Assembly (NCBI GenBank): GCA_009889585.1
Contig: WUQV01000137.1
Span: 1-9,612 of the forward strand
Length of the DNA: 9,612 nt
Source: Candidatus Bathyarchaeota archaeon
GTDB lineage: Archaea; Thermoproteota; Bathyarchaeia; Bathyarchaeales; WUQV01
Direction of reading: 5' to 3'
In this document: positions 1 to 6,484 of the stretch, piece after piece
How the letters are laid out: each line of letters opens with the position of its first letter
Numbering within the stretch: the first letter of the stretch is position 1
Translations under genes and position numbers: made by a program
The notes under the pieces: generated by a model
The model's database searches: none
What the model was told of the DNA's origin: nothing
The model's input: the letters and a program-made list of their open reading frames with translations, nothing else

Positions 1-85
1 GGCCGTAAGAACCGCATCGTTTACACGGACGGCTTCCTTTGCCATACTTCCTGACCTTCTTTGGCCTTTTCTTCGCCATCTCCAT
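1..85 (-). CDS. rps14: Ribosomal protein uS14 (S14P), N-terminal part, runs off window
   Basis: Small-subunit ribosomal protein uS14, which binds 16S rRNA in the 30S head. The first 28 codons read MEMAKKRPKKVRKYGKGSRP and then a C-x-x-C pair (CKRC) followed by GSYG. This is the usual start of archaeal zinc-binding S14, where the second Cys pair would lie beyond the window edge. Two in-frame ATGs exist, at 83-85 and 77-79. The second gives the family-typical start MAKKRP; the first adds only two residues. The gene begins 3 nt after the uL5 stop, so it is co-transcribed and probably translationally coupled with it. This position, directly after uL5, is the standard archaeal order. Identity is firm; only the choice between the two ATGs is open. 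Confidence 0.93.
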   Translation of the reverse strand, partial: MEMAKKRPKKVRKYGKGSRPCKRCGSYG

Positions 86-88
86 CCC

Positions 89-631
89 TTACGTAATATC
101 GACGTTAAAAGCCTCCTTTACGAAGGCTATTGCCTCCTCTGGGGTAATTAAGTGATATGACTTAATCTTCGATCTAGCTCGTCGTCTATATTTCACCCTA
201 TACCCAGGCCTGCTAAGGGAAACACATACATCCATACCTATAATGCCTAACTCAGGCACGTACTTCGTACCCGGCATTTGAATGTGCTCCTTTATTCCGA
301 ACGAGAAGTTGCCGAGCTTATCGAAGCTTCCCTTAGGGAGCTTATTCCCAACGGCCTCTAACGCCTTCTTCAAGAACTCCACGGCCTTTTCCTTCCTAAG
401 GGTGACGAGACATGCTATAGGCTCCCCCCTCCTTATGCCGAAGTCTCGAATGGTCCTCTTGGCCTTTTGTTTACACGGCCGTTGCTTAGTTAAGCTCTCG
501 ACTATCTTAACGGCCTTCTCAAGAGGCTCCCCAGGCTTCCCGACGGAGACGTTTACGACCACCTTCTCCACCTTAGGCATTAACATCGGGTTATCCTGCC
601 ACTTCTTACGAATGTCCTCCTCGATAGACAT
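89..631 (-). CDS. rpl5: Ribosomal protein uL5 (L5P)
   Basis: Large-subunit protein uL5, which binds 5S rRNA and helps form the central protuberance. The 180-residue product has the usual archaeal length. Visible family features are the early segment PKVEKVVVNVSVG, the block TKQRPCKQKAKRTIRDFGIR, and the C-terminal half beginning GIKEHIQMPGTKY and ending in the RPGYRVKYRRR region. The ATG at 629-631 overlaps the eS4 stop by one base (TAATG on the minus strand), a typical arrangement for translational coupling. uS14 follows after 3 nt. No frameshift or missing segment is visible. Confidence 0.97.
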   Translation of the reverse strand: MSIEEDIRKKWQDNPMLMPKVEKVVVNVSVGKPGEPLEKAVKIVESLTKQRPCKQKAKRTIRDFGIRRGEPIACLVTLRKEKAVEFLKKALEAVGNKLPKGSFDKLGNFSFGIKEHIQMPGTKYVPELGIIGMDVCVSLSRPGYRVKYRRRARSKIKSYHLITPEEAIAFVKEAFNVDIT

Positions 632-1356
632 TAACTTACCTCCGGCAAAGATATAAGGGGTTTCTCACGTCCGATGACGAAGACGTAATCTAAAATCGTA
701 TTAAAACTCCTACCATGGTCGTTTTCTATCGTCGTTAGGAAATCCCTTCTTTCACCTGATTTCCTCTCGATTTTAATAATCCTGCCGTATCTACCGATGT
801 TCTCCCCGCCGATTGCTATGGCGAAAGCCCCCTCCTCGATCTTCAAATGATCGAGAGCATCGCGTTTCGGCAAGCTCACCTTTAATACGTCCAGCGTTTC
901 ATAAGCCGCCCCCTCGACGTCAGCCTTAAGGATTACGTTGCTCCCATCGTGAAGGTTTAGTTGTAAGCGGCCGCCTTTCACAGCCGTCTTATCTTCAATC
1001 CTACAGAGCTTAAAGGCCGCTTCATCCTTTTCCACAGGATGGAGAATCAACCCCTTCGACGACGGGATGATTCGGAAGAACGAGTTGGCTTCGGGGATGG
1101 CCACCACGTCCATCAAGCCCGTCGGGAACTTATCATCTCGGCGAACCCTTCCGTCAACGAGGACCTTGCCTTGCGATACGACCTTCTTGACCTCCCCCCT
1201 CGTTTCCGCTAACTTAAGGATGTCGCGTATGATGAGCGCTAACGGTAAACAACGTGAGATTGGATGAGGGCCTGGCGAAGGCCTTACGGTCCAAGTTAAC
1301 TCCTTTCGCTTAATGGGCCAATGCCTAGGGGCTGGCTCTCGCTTAAGGCGAAACGT
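631..1356 (-). CDS. rps4e: Ribosomal protein eS4 (S4e), start codon non-canonical or lost
   Basis: Archaeal/eukaryotic-type small-subunit protein eS4. Residues characteristic of the family are continuous from 1347 down to the stop at 631-633: LKREPAPRHWPIKRKE, then RPSPGPHP, an S4 RNA-binding domain (RDILKLAE... GKVLVDGRVRRD), DKFPTGLMDVVAIPE, and a C-terminal KOW-like segment GGENIGRYGRIIKI. The frame is open from 1383 but has no ATG, GTG or TTG until codons 81-82 (1111-1116), deep in the S4 domain. The 5' end given here is ACG at 1354-1356, which would give 241 residues, the usual eS4 length, starting (M)FRLKR. It lies four bases after a run of six G that could serve as a ribosome binding site. 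An ATG-to-ACG change, a sequencing or assembly error, or a true near-cognate start could all explain it. The 5' end of the gene overlaps the uL24 stop region by 14 nt. The function is certain; the start is not. Confidence 0.9.
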   Translation of the reverse strand, partial: TFRLKREPAPRHWPIKRKELTWTVRPSPGPHPISRCLPLALIIRDILKLAETRGEVKKVVSQGKVLVDGRVRRDDKFPTGLMDVVAIPEANSFFRIIPSSKGLILHPVEKDEAAFKLCRIEDKTAVKGGRLQLNLHDGSNVILKADVEGAAYETLDVLKVSLPKRDALDHLKIEEGAFAIAIGGENIGRYGRIIKIERKSGERRDFLTTIENDHGRSFNTILDYVFVIGREKPLISLPEVS

Positions 1357-1762
1357 TGATCCCCCCGGCCTCGGCGGCCTCTTTTAATTCGACTAACCCT
1401 TTGCTCCTTCGCCCTAATGCTCTCTTACGCCATTTATCGTCCAAGTTTAAGCTCGTGATCATGACCTTAGACGGATGAATCGGGACGAATACCGTGCTTC
1501 CATCCACCTTCTCACGAGTTATGCCTTCGACGTGAATTTGGTACTTCTTTCGATCCACTTCTACGACCTTCCCTTCCAACCCTTTGAAGTCCCCCCTTAA
1601 GATGCGAACGGAATCCCCCTTCTTAATCGAGAACGACCTTGCGCCGTATTTCTCCTTAAGCTCCGACGAGAGCGGAGCTGAGAAGGCCTTCCTCCTTTCG
1701 TGAGAAGGAGCTTGATAAAGGCGCCTTCGTTGTTTTGAAGGCTTCATCGTGATGGGCTTCAC
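1343..1762 (-). CDS. rpl24: Ribosomal protein uL24 (L24P)
   Basis: Large-subunit assembly-initiator protein uL24, 139 residues. The N-terminal segment PSKQRRRLYQAPSHERRK is typical of archaea. A KOW motif follows (KKGDSVRILRGDFKGLEGKV), then the conserved VDGSTVFVPIHPSKVMI block. The GTG at 1760-1762 is chosen because GAGGTG, a good match to the archaeal Shine-Dalgarno sequence, lies about 5 nt upstream. The ATG at 1745-1747 would shorten the protein by five residues and is possible. The gene lies 22 nt after uL14. Its last codons overlap the likely start of eS4 in another frame. Confidence 0.96.
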   Translation of the reverse strand: MKPITMKPSKQRRRLYQAPSHERRKAFSAPLSSELKEKYGARSFSIKKGDSVRILRGDFKGLEGKVVEVDRKKYQIHVEGITREKVDGSTVFVPIHPSKVMITSLNLDDKWRKRALGRRSKGLVELKEAAEAGGINVSP

Positions 1763-1784
1763 TTCTCCACCTCACCTTATGCGC

Positions 1785-2225
1785 TTAAACGATTATGCTT
1801 GCGGCGCTTGCGATCCTCGGCCATCGTTCCGCCGCCTCCTTAGCGACGGGCCCTCTGATCTCGGATCCCTTCATATCGCCTTCAGGGGTTACGATGACGG
1901 CGGCATTATCCTCGAATTGGACCCACGCCCCCTCCGGCCGACGGTAAGGCATCCTCTGCCTGATGATAACGGCTTGGAAGAGCTTCTTCCTCATGTCCGG
2001 CGTTCCCACTTTGACCGAGACGACGACGGAATCCCCGACGGTCGCTGAAGCTAAACGGCGTAAGCGGCCTTTGTAGCCGACTACTTGTACAAGCCTTAAC
2101 TCCCTAGCCCCCGTGTTATCCGCGCACTTAAGCGTACAGCCGACGGGCAAGCCCCTCGACGTCCTTAAGCCTCGGCCAGCTACGCCCTTAGCGACTAAAG
2201 CTCGGGCTTTGGCCTTCGCGGCCAC
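1785..2225 (-). CDS. rpl14: Ribosomal protein uL14 (L14P)
   Basis: Large-subunit protein uL14, which binds 23S rRNA near the factor-binding region and intersubunit bridges. The product has 146 residues. Diagnostic blocks are LKCADNTGARELRLVQVVGY, DSVVVSVKVGTPDMRKKLF, the IIRQR segment, and FEDNAAVIVTPEGDMKGSEI followed by GPVAKEAAERWPRIAS at the C-terminus. The start is GTG at 2223-2225. It is preceded by GGGGTGA about 7 nt upstream, which overlaps the uS17 stop codon, so the two genes are probably coupled. The extra N-terminal residues, rich in Ala and Lys, are ordinary for archaeal L14. Confidence 0.97.
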   Translation of the reverse strand: MAAKAKARALVAKGVAGRGLRTSRGLPVGCTLKCADNTGARELRLVQVVGYKGRLRRLASATVGDSVVVSVKVGTPDMRKKLFQAVIIRQRMPYRRPEGAWVQFEDNAAVIVTPEGDMKGSEIRGPVAKEAAERWPRIASAASIIV

Positions 2226-2232
2226 CGACCCT

Positions 2233-2529
2233 TCACCCCTTTAACTTCTCTATTATGACGAATGCTACGGTCTTGCTGATGGGCCTGCATTCGGCTATCT
2301 TCACTCGATCCCCTTCGCGAGCGTTAATACAAGGAGGGTTATGAGCTGGAATACGGCTATGGCGCCGCTCGTAACGCTCGTACTTAGGCACGTAATGAAG
2401 GTAATCCCGGCGGACGATCGCCGTCTTCTCCATTTTAGCGCTCACTACGACCCCTTCGATTACGTGCCCTCTGGTTCGAAGATGTCCGTGAAAAGGGCAG
2501 TTGAGATCGCCGCAGGCTTCAGACGCCAT
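2233..2529 (-). CDS. rps17: Ribosomal protein uS17 (S17P)
   Basis: Small-subunit primary 16S rRNA-binding protein uS17, 98 residues, OB-fold. It has the archaeal N-terminal segment CPFHGHL, then VIEGVVVSAKMEKTAIV, the block YLHYVPKYERYERRHSRIPA followed by HNPPC, and GDRVKIAECRPISKTVAF near the end. The ATG at 2527-2529 is immediately adjacent to the TGA of the upstream RNase P gene with no spacer, which suggests stop-start coupling. Nothing unusual is seen. Confidence 0.97.
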   Translation of the reverse strand: MASEACGDLNCPFHGHLRTRGHVIEGVVVSAKMEKTAIVRRDYLHYVPKYERYERRHSRIPAHNPPCINAREGDRVKIAECRPISKTVAFVIIEKLKG

Positions 2530-2811
2530 TCACCACAACCTCTTCACCCTTCGTTTTAGCCTATCCTCAGGCCTTCCTACGATGGCCCTTCCGTCGACTT
2601 CTACGACGGTAGAATTTGGCATCGTGAAATGAAACGTCGCGACTTCCTTCACCACCACCTTTTTCTCGCCTTTATGGAGGATTACGATCGTGTTGCGCGT
2701 TTCGTCCACAACCTCCCCTGAGATGCCGATGTAGCCCTTATGGGAGCTTCTAATGACTTTAGCGCGAAGGCCGATGAGCTCATGACGAATGATGGTCGGC
2801 GTCACCTTCAT
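2530..2811 (-). CDS. rnp1: Ribonuclease P protein component 1 (Rpp29/Pop4 family)
   Basis: Archaeal RNase P subunit homologous to eukaryotic Rpp29/Pop4. It works with the RNase P RNA to mature the 5' ends of pre-tRNA. The 93-residue product has the Sm-like beta-barrel pattern of the family: HELIGLRAKVIRSSHKGYIG, GISGEVVDETRNTIVI, the KKVVVKEVATFHF strand, and the C-terminal VVEVDGRAIVGRPEDRLKRR helix region. Its place between uL29 and uS17 is the classical archaeal location. In many archaea an aIF1/SUI1-like gene sits between uL29 and this gene; here there is none and the spacing is 2 nt. Confidence 0.94.
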   Translation of the reverse strand: MKVTPTIIRHELIGLRAKVIRSSHKGYIGISGEVVDETRNTIVILHKGEKKVVVKEVATFHFTMPNSTVVEVDGRAIVGRPEDRLKRRVKRLW

Positions 2812-2813
2812 CG

Positions 2814-3017
2814 TTACGCCCCTTTAGCCTCCTCTTGAACGGTGAGTATCCTAGCGATGGCCTTTCGAATCTCTCGTATGCGAGATGGATTCTCGATGGA
2901 TCCACCAGCTTTAACCATCATTCTTAACCTCATGAGCTCCGCCCTTAGCTCGATTAACTTCCTCTCGCGTTCCTCTCGATCCATCTTACGAACGTCCTTA
3001 GCCCTTAAGATTGGCAT
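2814..3017 (-). CDS. rpl29: Ribosomal protein uL29 (L29P)
   Basis: Large-subunit protein uL29, 67 residues, a two-helix coiled hairpin near the tunnel exit where targeting factors dock. It shows the family pattern LRAKDVRKMDREERERKLIE, then LRAELMRLRMM, GGSIENPSRIREIRKAIARI and a short charged tail. The ATG at 3015-3017 abuts the uS3 stop codon (TAG at 3018-3020). Length and order are normal. Confidence 0.95.
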   Translation of the reverse strand: MPILRAKDVRKMDREERERKLIELRAELMRLRMMVKAGGSIENPSRIREIRKAIARILTVQEEAKGA

Positions 3018-3653
3018 CTAAGATTCAGCCTCCTCTTGAGCTGCTTCCCCCTCGACCTTAGCCTCAGGTACCTCTATTCGATCCAACGGCTTAAACTCAG
3101 GAGATACTATCTTGACCTTTACGCCATAAATCCCCGGCTTTAATTGTACGTGAACTTCAGCGTTACGCACGTACTTAGACGCTGCCTCTCCACTCTTCGG
3201 TAAATACCCTGCGACGAACTTCTCATAACGAGCTCTTTCAGTCGTCAATTTCCCGCTTATGATTATCTCAGCCCCTAACGCTCCAGCTTCCATCACTCGG
3301 CTTAACGCCCAAAACCCAGCCCTTCTGAAGTGCACTCCTCGCTTAAGGGCCGCGGCGATGCGAGTGGCGATAACGTATGGATTTAACTCAGGGGCTTCTA
3401 TTTCAGCTACTGAAATTTGAGGATTCGATAAATTGAACTTCTCCTCTAACGCCTTCGTAAGCTGTTGTACAGTTTCCCCTCCTCTACCTATAACGATCCC
3501 CGGCCTCATAGCGTAAACTGTTACCCTCGTCCCTAATGGAGTCTTCATCATCTCCATCCCTCCATATCCAGCCCTCTCAAGCTCCTTCTGCAAATACTCA
3601 TCGATCTCAACCTTCTTAATCGTCTCCTTCATGAAGCGTTTAACAGTAGACAT
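3018..3653 (-). CDS. rps3: Ribosomal protein uS3 (S3P)
   Basis: Small-subunit protein uS3 at the mRNA entry site, 211 residues. An N-terminal type II KH domain carries the GxxG loop in VIGRGGETVQQL. The C-terminal S3 domain is seen in RRAGFWALSRVMEAGALGAE, IIISGKLTTERARYEKF, GYLPKSGE and the LKPGIYGVKVKI segment. An acidic tail follows (EAKVEGEAAQEEAES), as is usual in archaea. The ATG at 3651-3653 overlaps the uL22 stop by one base (TAATG). Confidence 0.97.
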   Translation of the reverse strand: MSTVKRFMKETIKKVEIDEYLQKELERAGYGGMEMMKTPLGTRVTVYAMRPGIVIGRGGETVQQLTKALEEKFNLSNPQISVAEIEAPELNPYVIATRIAAALKRGVHFRRAGFWALSRVMEAGALGAEIIISGKLTTERARYEKFVAGYLPKSGEAASKYVRNAEVHVQLKPGIYGVKVKIVSPEFKPLDRIEVPEAKVEGEAAQEEAES

Positions 3654-4123
3654 TAAGCTACCTCTTTTTCTAAAACTATCTCCACATGCGTAAGGGTCTC
3701 AAACTTAGGAGATGAGCGTCCAAAGGCCCTTGGCATATAACGCTTCATCTTCATACCAGGATAAGCTGATGCATGAATTATCCGTAAGTTCTCAATATCA
3801 AACCCTTTATCCTCAGCATTCGCTTCAGCATTCTCTAACACTTGTAATATTTTATTAGCTGCTTTCACTGGATACCGTCCAGCATATGCACCTCCCTTTA
3901 ACTGCCGTTTATGACCTACCTTATGATTATACTTTCTATACGGAACTGGTTGCTCCTTAGCTATAACAGCTCGTAAGAATTGCTTCGCTTGTTGCAATTT
4001 CATTCCCTTTATAGCATTACAAATCTCTATTGCAGCCTTATGCGATATTCTTAACTCTCGTCCACTAGCCTTCGCAACCCTCGCCTCGTCCAACCCTACG
4101 ATCGAATAGCCCCACTCAGGCAC
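3653..4123 (-). CDS. rpl22: Ribosomal protein uL22 (L22P), first gene of the operon here
   Basis: Large-subunit protein uL22, which lines the peptide exit tunnel. Family blocks are WGYSIVGLDEARVAKASGRE, RISHKAAIEICNAIKGMKL, PVPYRKYNHKVGHK, GRYPVKAANKILQVLENAEA and the tunnel-loop/C-terminal region ASAYPGMKMKRYMPRAFGRS. Two starts are possible. The GTG at 4121-4123 gives 156 residues beginning MPEWGYSI, matching the family. An ATG at 4268-4270 would add 49 residues unlike any L22 N-terminus I know; that ATG lies inside a 7-bp inverted repeat and upstream of a TATA-like box. I prefer the GTG, although its ribosome binding site (GGGAAG) is weak. uS19 normally precedes this gene but is absent. 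Confidence 0.93.
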   Translation of the reverse strand: MPEWGYSIVGLDEARVAKASGRELRISHKAAIEICNAIKGMKLQQAKQFLRAVIAKEQPVPYRKYNHKVGHKRQLKGGAYAGRYPVKAANKILQVLENAEANAEDKGFDIENLRIIHASAYPGMKMKRYMPRAFGRSSPKFETLTHVEIVLEKEVA

Positions 4124-4175
4124 TTCTTCCCAGCCTAGCTTATGACTTTTGGCTAAGGCTTTGTTAAATCCCTTG

Positions 4176-4183
4176 CTTATAAA
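4176..4183 (-). promoter_or_regulatory. TATA-like box for the ribosomal protein operon
   Basis: On the minus strand this reads TTTATAAG, a good archaeal TATA-box match. Its centre is 56 nt upstream of the GTG proposed for uL22, so a start about 26 nt downstream would leave a leader of roughly 30 nt. No strong purine-rich BRE is seen just upstream. The call is supported by the loss of the usual upstream operon genes, which leaves uL22 needing its own promoter. Confidence 0.45.
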
Positions 4184-4265
4184 TGGTGTCGCTTGATGTA
4201 GGCGGATGCCCAAAGGCAGAATAAGGCTCCGCTTGAAATGGGCGAGGAGGGTCGGCGTTAGATGG

Positions 4266-4290
4266 CCCATGCGTTAACGAGATGCATGGG
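4266..4290. repeat. 7-bp inverted repeat (hairpin) upstream of uL22
   Basis: CCCATGC at 4266-4272 and GCATGGG at 4284-4290 are perfect inverted copies separated by 11 nt. In RNA this would form a 7-bp hairpin on either strand. It covers the upstream ATG at 4268-4270, which argues against that codon being the uL22 start. It could be a transcription barrier or a rearrangement scar between the operon and the decayed region beyond it. Confidence 0.4.
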
Positions 4291-4314
4291 ATAGCGGAGC
4301 GGTGAGCTTTAGGA

Positions 4315-4917
4315 GTGGTATTAACTTTGAATAAGCAAGTAGACCTAAAGCCAATACTTAATAATTTCTTGGCGGCCTGGAGGGGAAAACTCTTCTCACG
4401 TTAGCAGTGTTTCTCTACGCAACTATTCACCCCTTTCTACCATACGTCCTTAGACCTCTTCCCAGTTGAAATAGCAAGAACCACTCTTTATTTCCTTTGT
4501 ATGGCTACATCACTAGGAACTCAAGCAGCTTCCTCATACCGTTCCTCCCGTTTACAGCATATGGTATATGCTCGGAACTTGAGGAGTCTTTAATATTAAG
4601 AATTACTCCCCACTATAAATACTGGTTGGATATTATATATAAGCTTAATTGGAGCGTTACTCGGGATCATAGGCACGGCATTATTCAATAGAAGGAGAAT
4701 GCTAGCAATCTCTCTACTTATAGTAGGATGGGTTATCTAGTTCCTTACTTCTTGCCAATTGGTGCATGGTTATATGGTCTATCGGAGAGAGTACTATTTC
4801 ATATTCTCAGTATCGTATGCAGAGCAGTAGCTTCTAGAGCTTCGTCCTGACATGCTCTTACTACTCCTCATCTTCGCTAAACCCGTTGCCATTGCTGAAC
4901 CCCATCTTAATACTTAA
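4315..4917 (+). pseudogene. Decayed multi-pass membrane protein gene
   Basis: No single frame covers this stretch, but hydrophobic coding-like pieces follow one another in shifting frames. They are NNFLAAWRGKLFS (frame of 4315, ends at TAG 4402); LLTLAVFLYATIHPFLPYVL, then TGA at 4467-4469, then in the same frame SSSFLIPFLPFTAYGICSEL (to about 4590); LLPTINTGWILYISLIGALL followed by GIIGTALFNRRRMLAISLL (frame of 4600, stop 4738); GYLVPYFLPIGAWLYGLSER (frame of 4731); then REYYFIFSVSYAEQ, TAG at 4828, and MLLLLLIFAKPVAIAE, ending with TAA at 4915-4917. Together this looks like one polytopic membrane protein of about 190 residues broken by several frameshifts and two stops. I do not recognise the family. 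Neighbouring genes are intact, so decay is likelier than poor sequence. Confidence 0.45.
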
Positions 4918-5041
4918 GGGTTATGACATTACAAAAAAGGCGTCCAGAAACTCGTTTTAGAGCGGATGAATGAACAAAAGCATGGCTAATCAGCCCTAAT
5001 AGGGACGAGCTTGTCGTTCGCATGCTATCGGGCATCTAAGA

Positions 5042-5332
5042 TCAGGAATGAGGCTTCCATACGGGGATCCTCGCAAGCGGCTTAATGGCCACGCGCCGTT
5101 AGTAGGGGCCGATTCGCGCAGCCCAGAACTCAGCAGTACGAACCGAGAACCTCCTTTCTTTAGCGGGAGTGCCAAGAAGTCCCTCCTCGCTCATTAAACC
5201 TTGACTTATCTGAAGCGCAGCCCTCGTCGGGCCGTTTCTTTGGCAATTAAAGGATCTTGCGCATTCGATGACGGCCCCTTGCTCCTCGCGATACAGAGAA
5301 ATCTCACTAAGAGAATCGAAGTTTACCTCGTC
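5042..5332 (-). pseudogene. Unrecognised degraded coding stretch, possibly a transposase tail
   Basis: On the minus strand one frame is open for 77 codons (5332 to the TAA at 5099-5101). After that stop it continues in the same frame for 18 codons to the TGA at 5042-5044. There is no start codon near its beginning; the only ATG is at residue 47. Pieces include VIECARSFNCQRNGPTRAAL followed by QISQGLM, and after the stop RRVAIKPLARIPVWKPHS. The spacing C-x5-C and the following A-A-L-x-I faintly recall the zinc-ribbon/RuvC end of TnpB-type proteins, and the tail recalls the Pro-rich ends of some archaeal TnpB. The catalytic Asp of that motif is not there. This is a weak resemblance only and chance openness is possible. 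Confidence 0.22.
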
Positions 5333-5401
5333 TTAAGATAACTTAACGATGGATATCATTCAGCCCCAGGCTCTTATTTACATAAGCTATGCTCCGTAAA
5401 G

Positions 5402-5409
5402 CTTAAATT
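5402..5409 (+). promoter_or_regulatory. TATA-like box for the substrate-binding protein gene
   Basis: CTTAAATT preceded by the purine-rich GTAAAG (a possible BRE) is centred about 34 nt upstream of the ATG at 5440. Transcription starting about 26 nt downstream would give a very short leader of around 8 nt. The flippase gene at the other end of the window has a TATA-like box at the same distance from its ATG. Confidence 0.4.
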
Positions 5410-5439
5410 CGATAGTCAATAGCCATCATTTGATCCAAC

Positions 5440-6435
5440 ATGTCCGCTTTAACGTACAAACGTTTAATTCACGCCTTATTCATAATAGCGATCGTATCGA
5501 CAGCTTCCATAGCTTACGTTTACGTAACTTACGAAGGCCGAATAGCGAGCTTAACTGCTAAGGTTAAATCCTTAGAGGAACAGCTCGCTAGATATAGGCT
5601 ATTGACGATAGTTGATGACACGGGGTACGTCACGACGTTAACTTATCATCCCAAGAGGATCGTTTCTCTCGCCCCAAGCGTCACGGAGACACTCTTCGCA
5701 TTGGGCTCAGGCGATAAGGTCATCGGAGTGACGAAGCACTGCGATTACCCGCCTGAGCTCCTGAAGAGGGTAAAAGAAGGCCGCATAGAGGTAATCGGGA
5801 CTTTCGTCAACCCCTCGGCCAAAAAGATCGAGGCCCTTTGGCCCGACTTAGTCATCGGCACGGGCCATAAGTCCCACGTGAAGATCGCCTCGATCCTAAG
5901 GGATAAAGGGCTTAAGGTCGTCCTCTTCGAGCCGGAGAGCTTAGATGAGGTCCTTCAGAAGATCGTTTGGATCGGCAGGATAACCGGGGTGGATAAGGAG
6001 GCGAATGAGCTCGTCGTTAAGCTAAGAAACAGGATGGACGATATCCTCAAGAGAGTGGCTGGCGTAAAGTACAGGCCGAAGGTCTATTATGAGGCTCGAT
6101 TAGATCCCCTCACTAGCGTAGGCCCAAGCACGTGGGTACATCATTTAATTTGGCTGGCTGGAGGCGTTAACGTCTTCAGGGATGCAAAGGTTAAGTACCC
6201 TAATGTAAGCATCGAGGACATCGTCGAACGGAACCCCGACGTGATAATAATCCCGAAGGGACATAAAGCGACGATCGAGGAGATAATTGCTAGGCCAGGT
6301 TGGAAGTCGATAAACGCCGTGATCAACCGACGAATTCACGTCGTAAACCCAGATATAATCCTCAGGCCTAGCCCGAGGATCGTAGAAGGCCTTGAGGCGT
6401 TAGCGAAGATATTACATCCAGAGTTATGGAGTTAA
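5440..6435 (+). CDS. BtuF/FecB-type ABC transporter substrate-binding protein
   Basis: Extracytoplasmic solute-binding protein of the PF01497 (periplasmic binding protein 2) class, which captures cobalamin, ferric siderophores or haem for an ABC importer. The 331-residue product starts with one membrane anchor (about residues 9-29), then a short coiled-coil-like linker (GRIASLTAKVKSLEEQLARY), then the binding domain. The first lobe shows KRIVSLAPSVTETLFALGSG and VIGVTKHCDYPPELL, a BtuF-like signature, plus IEALWPDLVIGTGH. The second lobe includes PKVYYEARLDPLTSVG and STWVHHLIWLAGGVNVF, and ends with RPSPRIVEGLEALAKILHPE. No lipobox Cys is seen in the N-terminus, so it is probably held by the uncleaved helix. 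No permease or ATPase gene lies nearby and no cobalamin riboswitch was found, so the substrate cannot be assigned; cobalamin or related corrinoid is a reasonable guess. Confidence 0.88.
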   Translation: MSALTYKRLIHALFIIAIVSTASIAYVYVTYEGRIASLTAKVKSLEEQLARYRLLTIVDDTGYVTTLTYHPKRIVSLAPSVTETLFALGSGDKVIGVTKHCDYPPELLKRVKEGRIEVIGTFVNPSAKKIEALWPDLVIGTGHKSHVKIASILRDKGLKVVLFEPESLDEVLQKIVWIGRITGVDKEANELVVKLRNRMDDILKRVAGVKYRPKVYYEARLDPLTSVGPSTWVHHLIWLAGGVNVFRDAKVKYPNVSIEDIVERNPDVIIIPKGHKATIEEIIARPGWKSINAVINRRIHVVNPDIILRPSPRIVEGLEALAKILHPELWS

Positions 6436-6484
6436 GGCACTATTCCTATGAGTTCATCCTTGAACACAAAGGCCTTAACTTAAG

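Larger units (their letters stand above)
4918..5439. other. Gene-poor spacer upstream of the substrate-binding protein
   Basis: No convincing intact gene, tRNA T-loop motif or riboswitch core was found in this stretch. It contains a tiny palindrome CCCTAATAGGG (4994-5004), a degraded coding-like stretch on the minus strand (5042-5332, listed separately), and a TATA-like box near its right end. The remainder shows nothing I can support. Confidence 0.5.

Noticed and set aside
282..656. Plus-strand open frame of 124 codons
   Set aside because: Lies antisense to uL5, whose identity is certain; the translation has no family features.
1749..2048. Plus-strand open frame opposite uL24/uL14
   Set aside because: Antisense shadow of uL14; low-complexity product with no recognisable pattern.
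4124..4270. 49-residue N-terminal extension of uL22 from an ATG at 4268-4270
   Set aside because: Not like any L22 N-terminus, contains the TATA-like box, and its ATG is in an inverted repeat; the GTG at 4121-4123 gives the family-typical start.
4497..4691. A 64-residue plus-strand gene starting at TTG 4497
   Set aside because: The same frame is coding-like upstream through a TGA and the protein pattern continues in other frames, so it is better seen as a piece of a pseudogene.
4918..5439. Cobalamin riboswitch before the BtuF-like gene
   Set aside because: No B12-box-like core or conserved helices found, and the leader predicted from the TATA-like box is only a few bases long.
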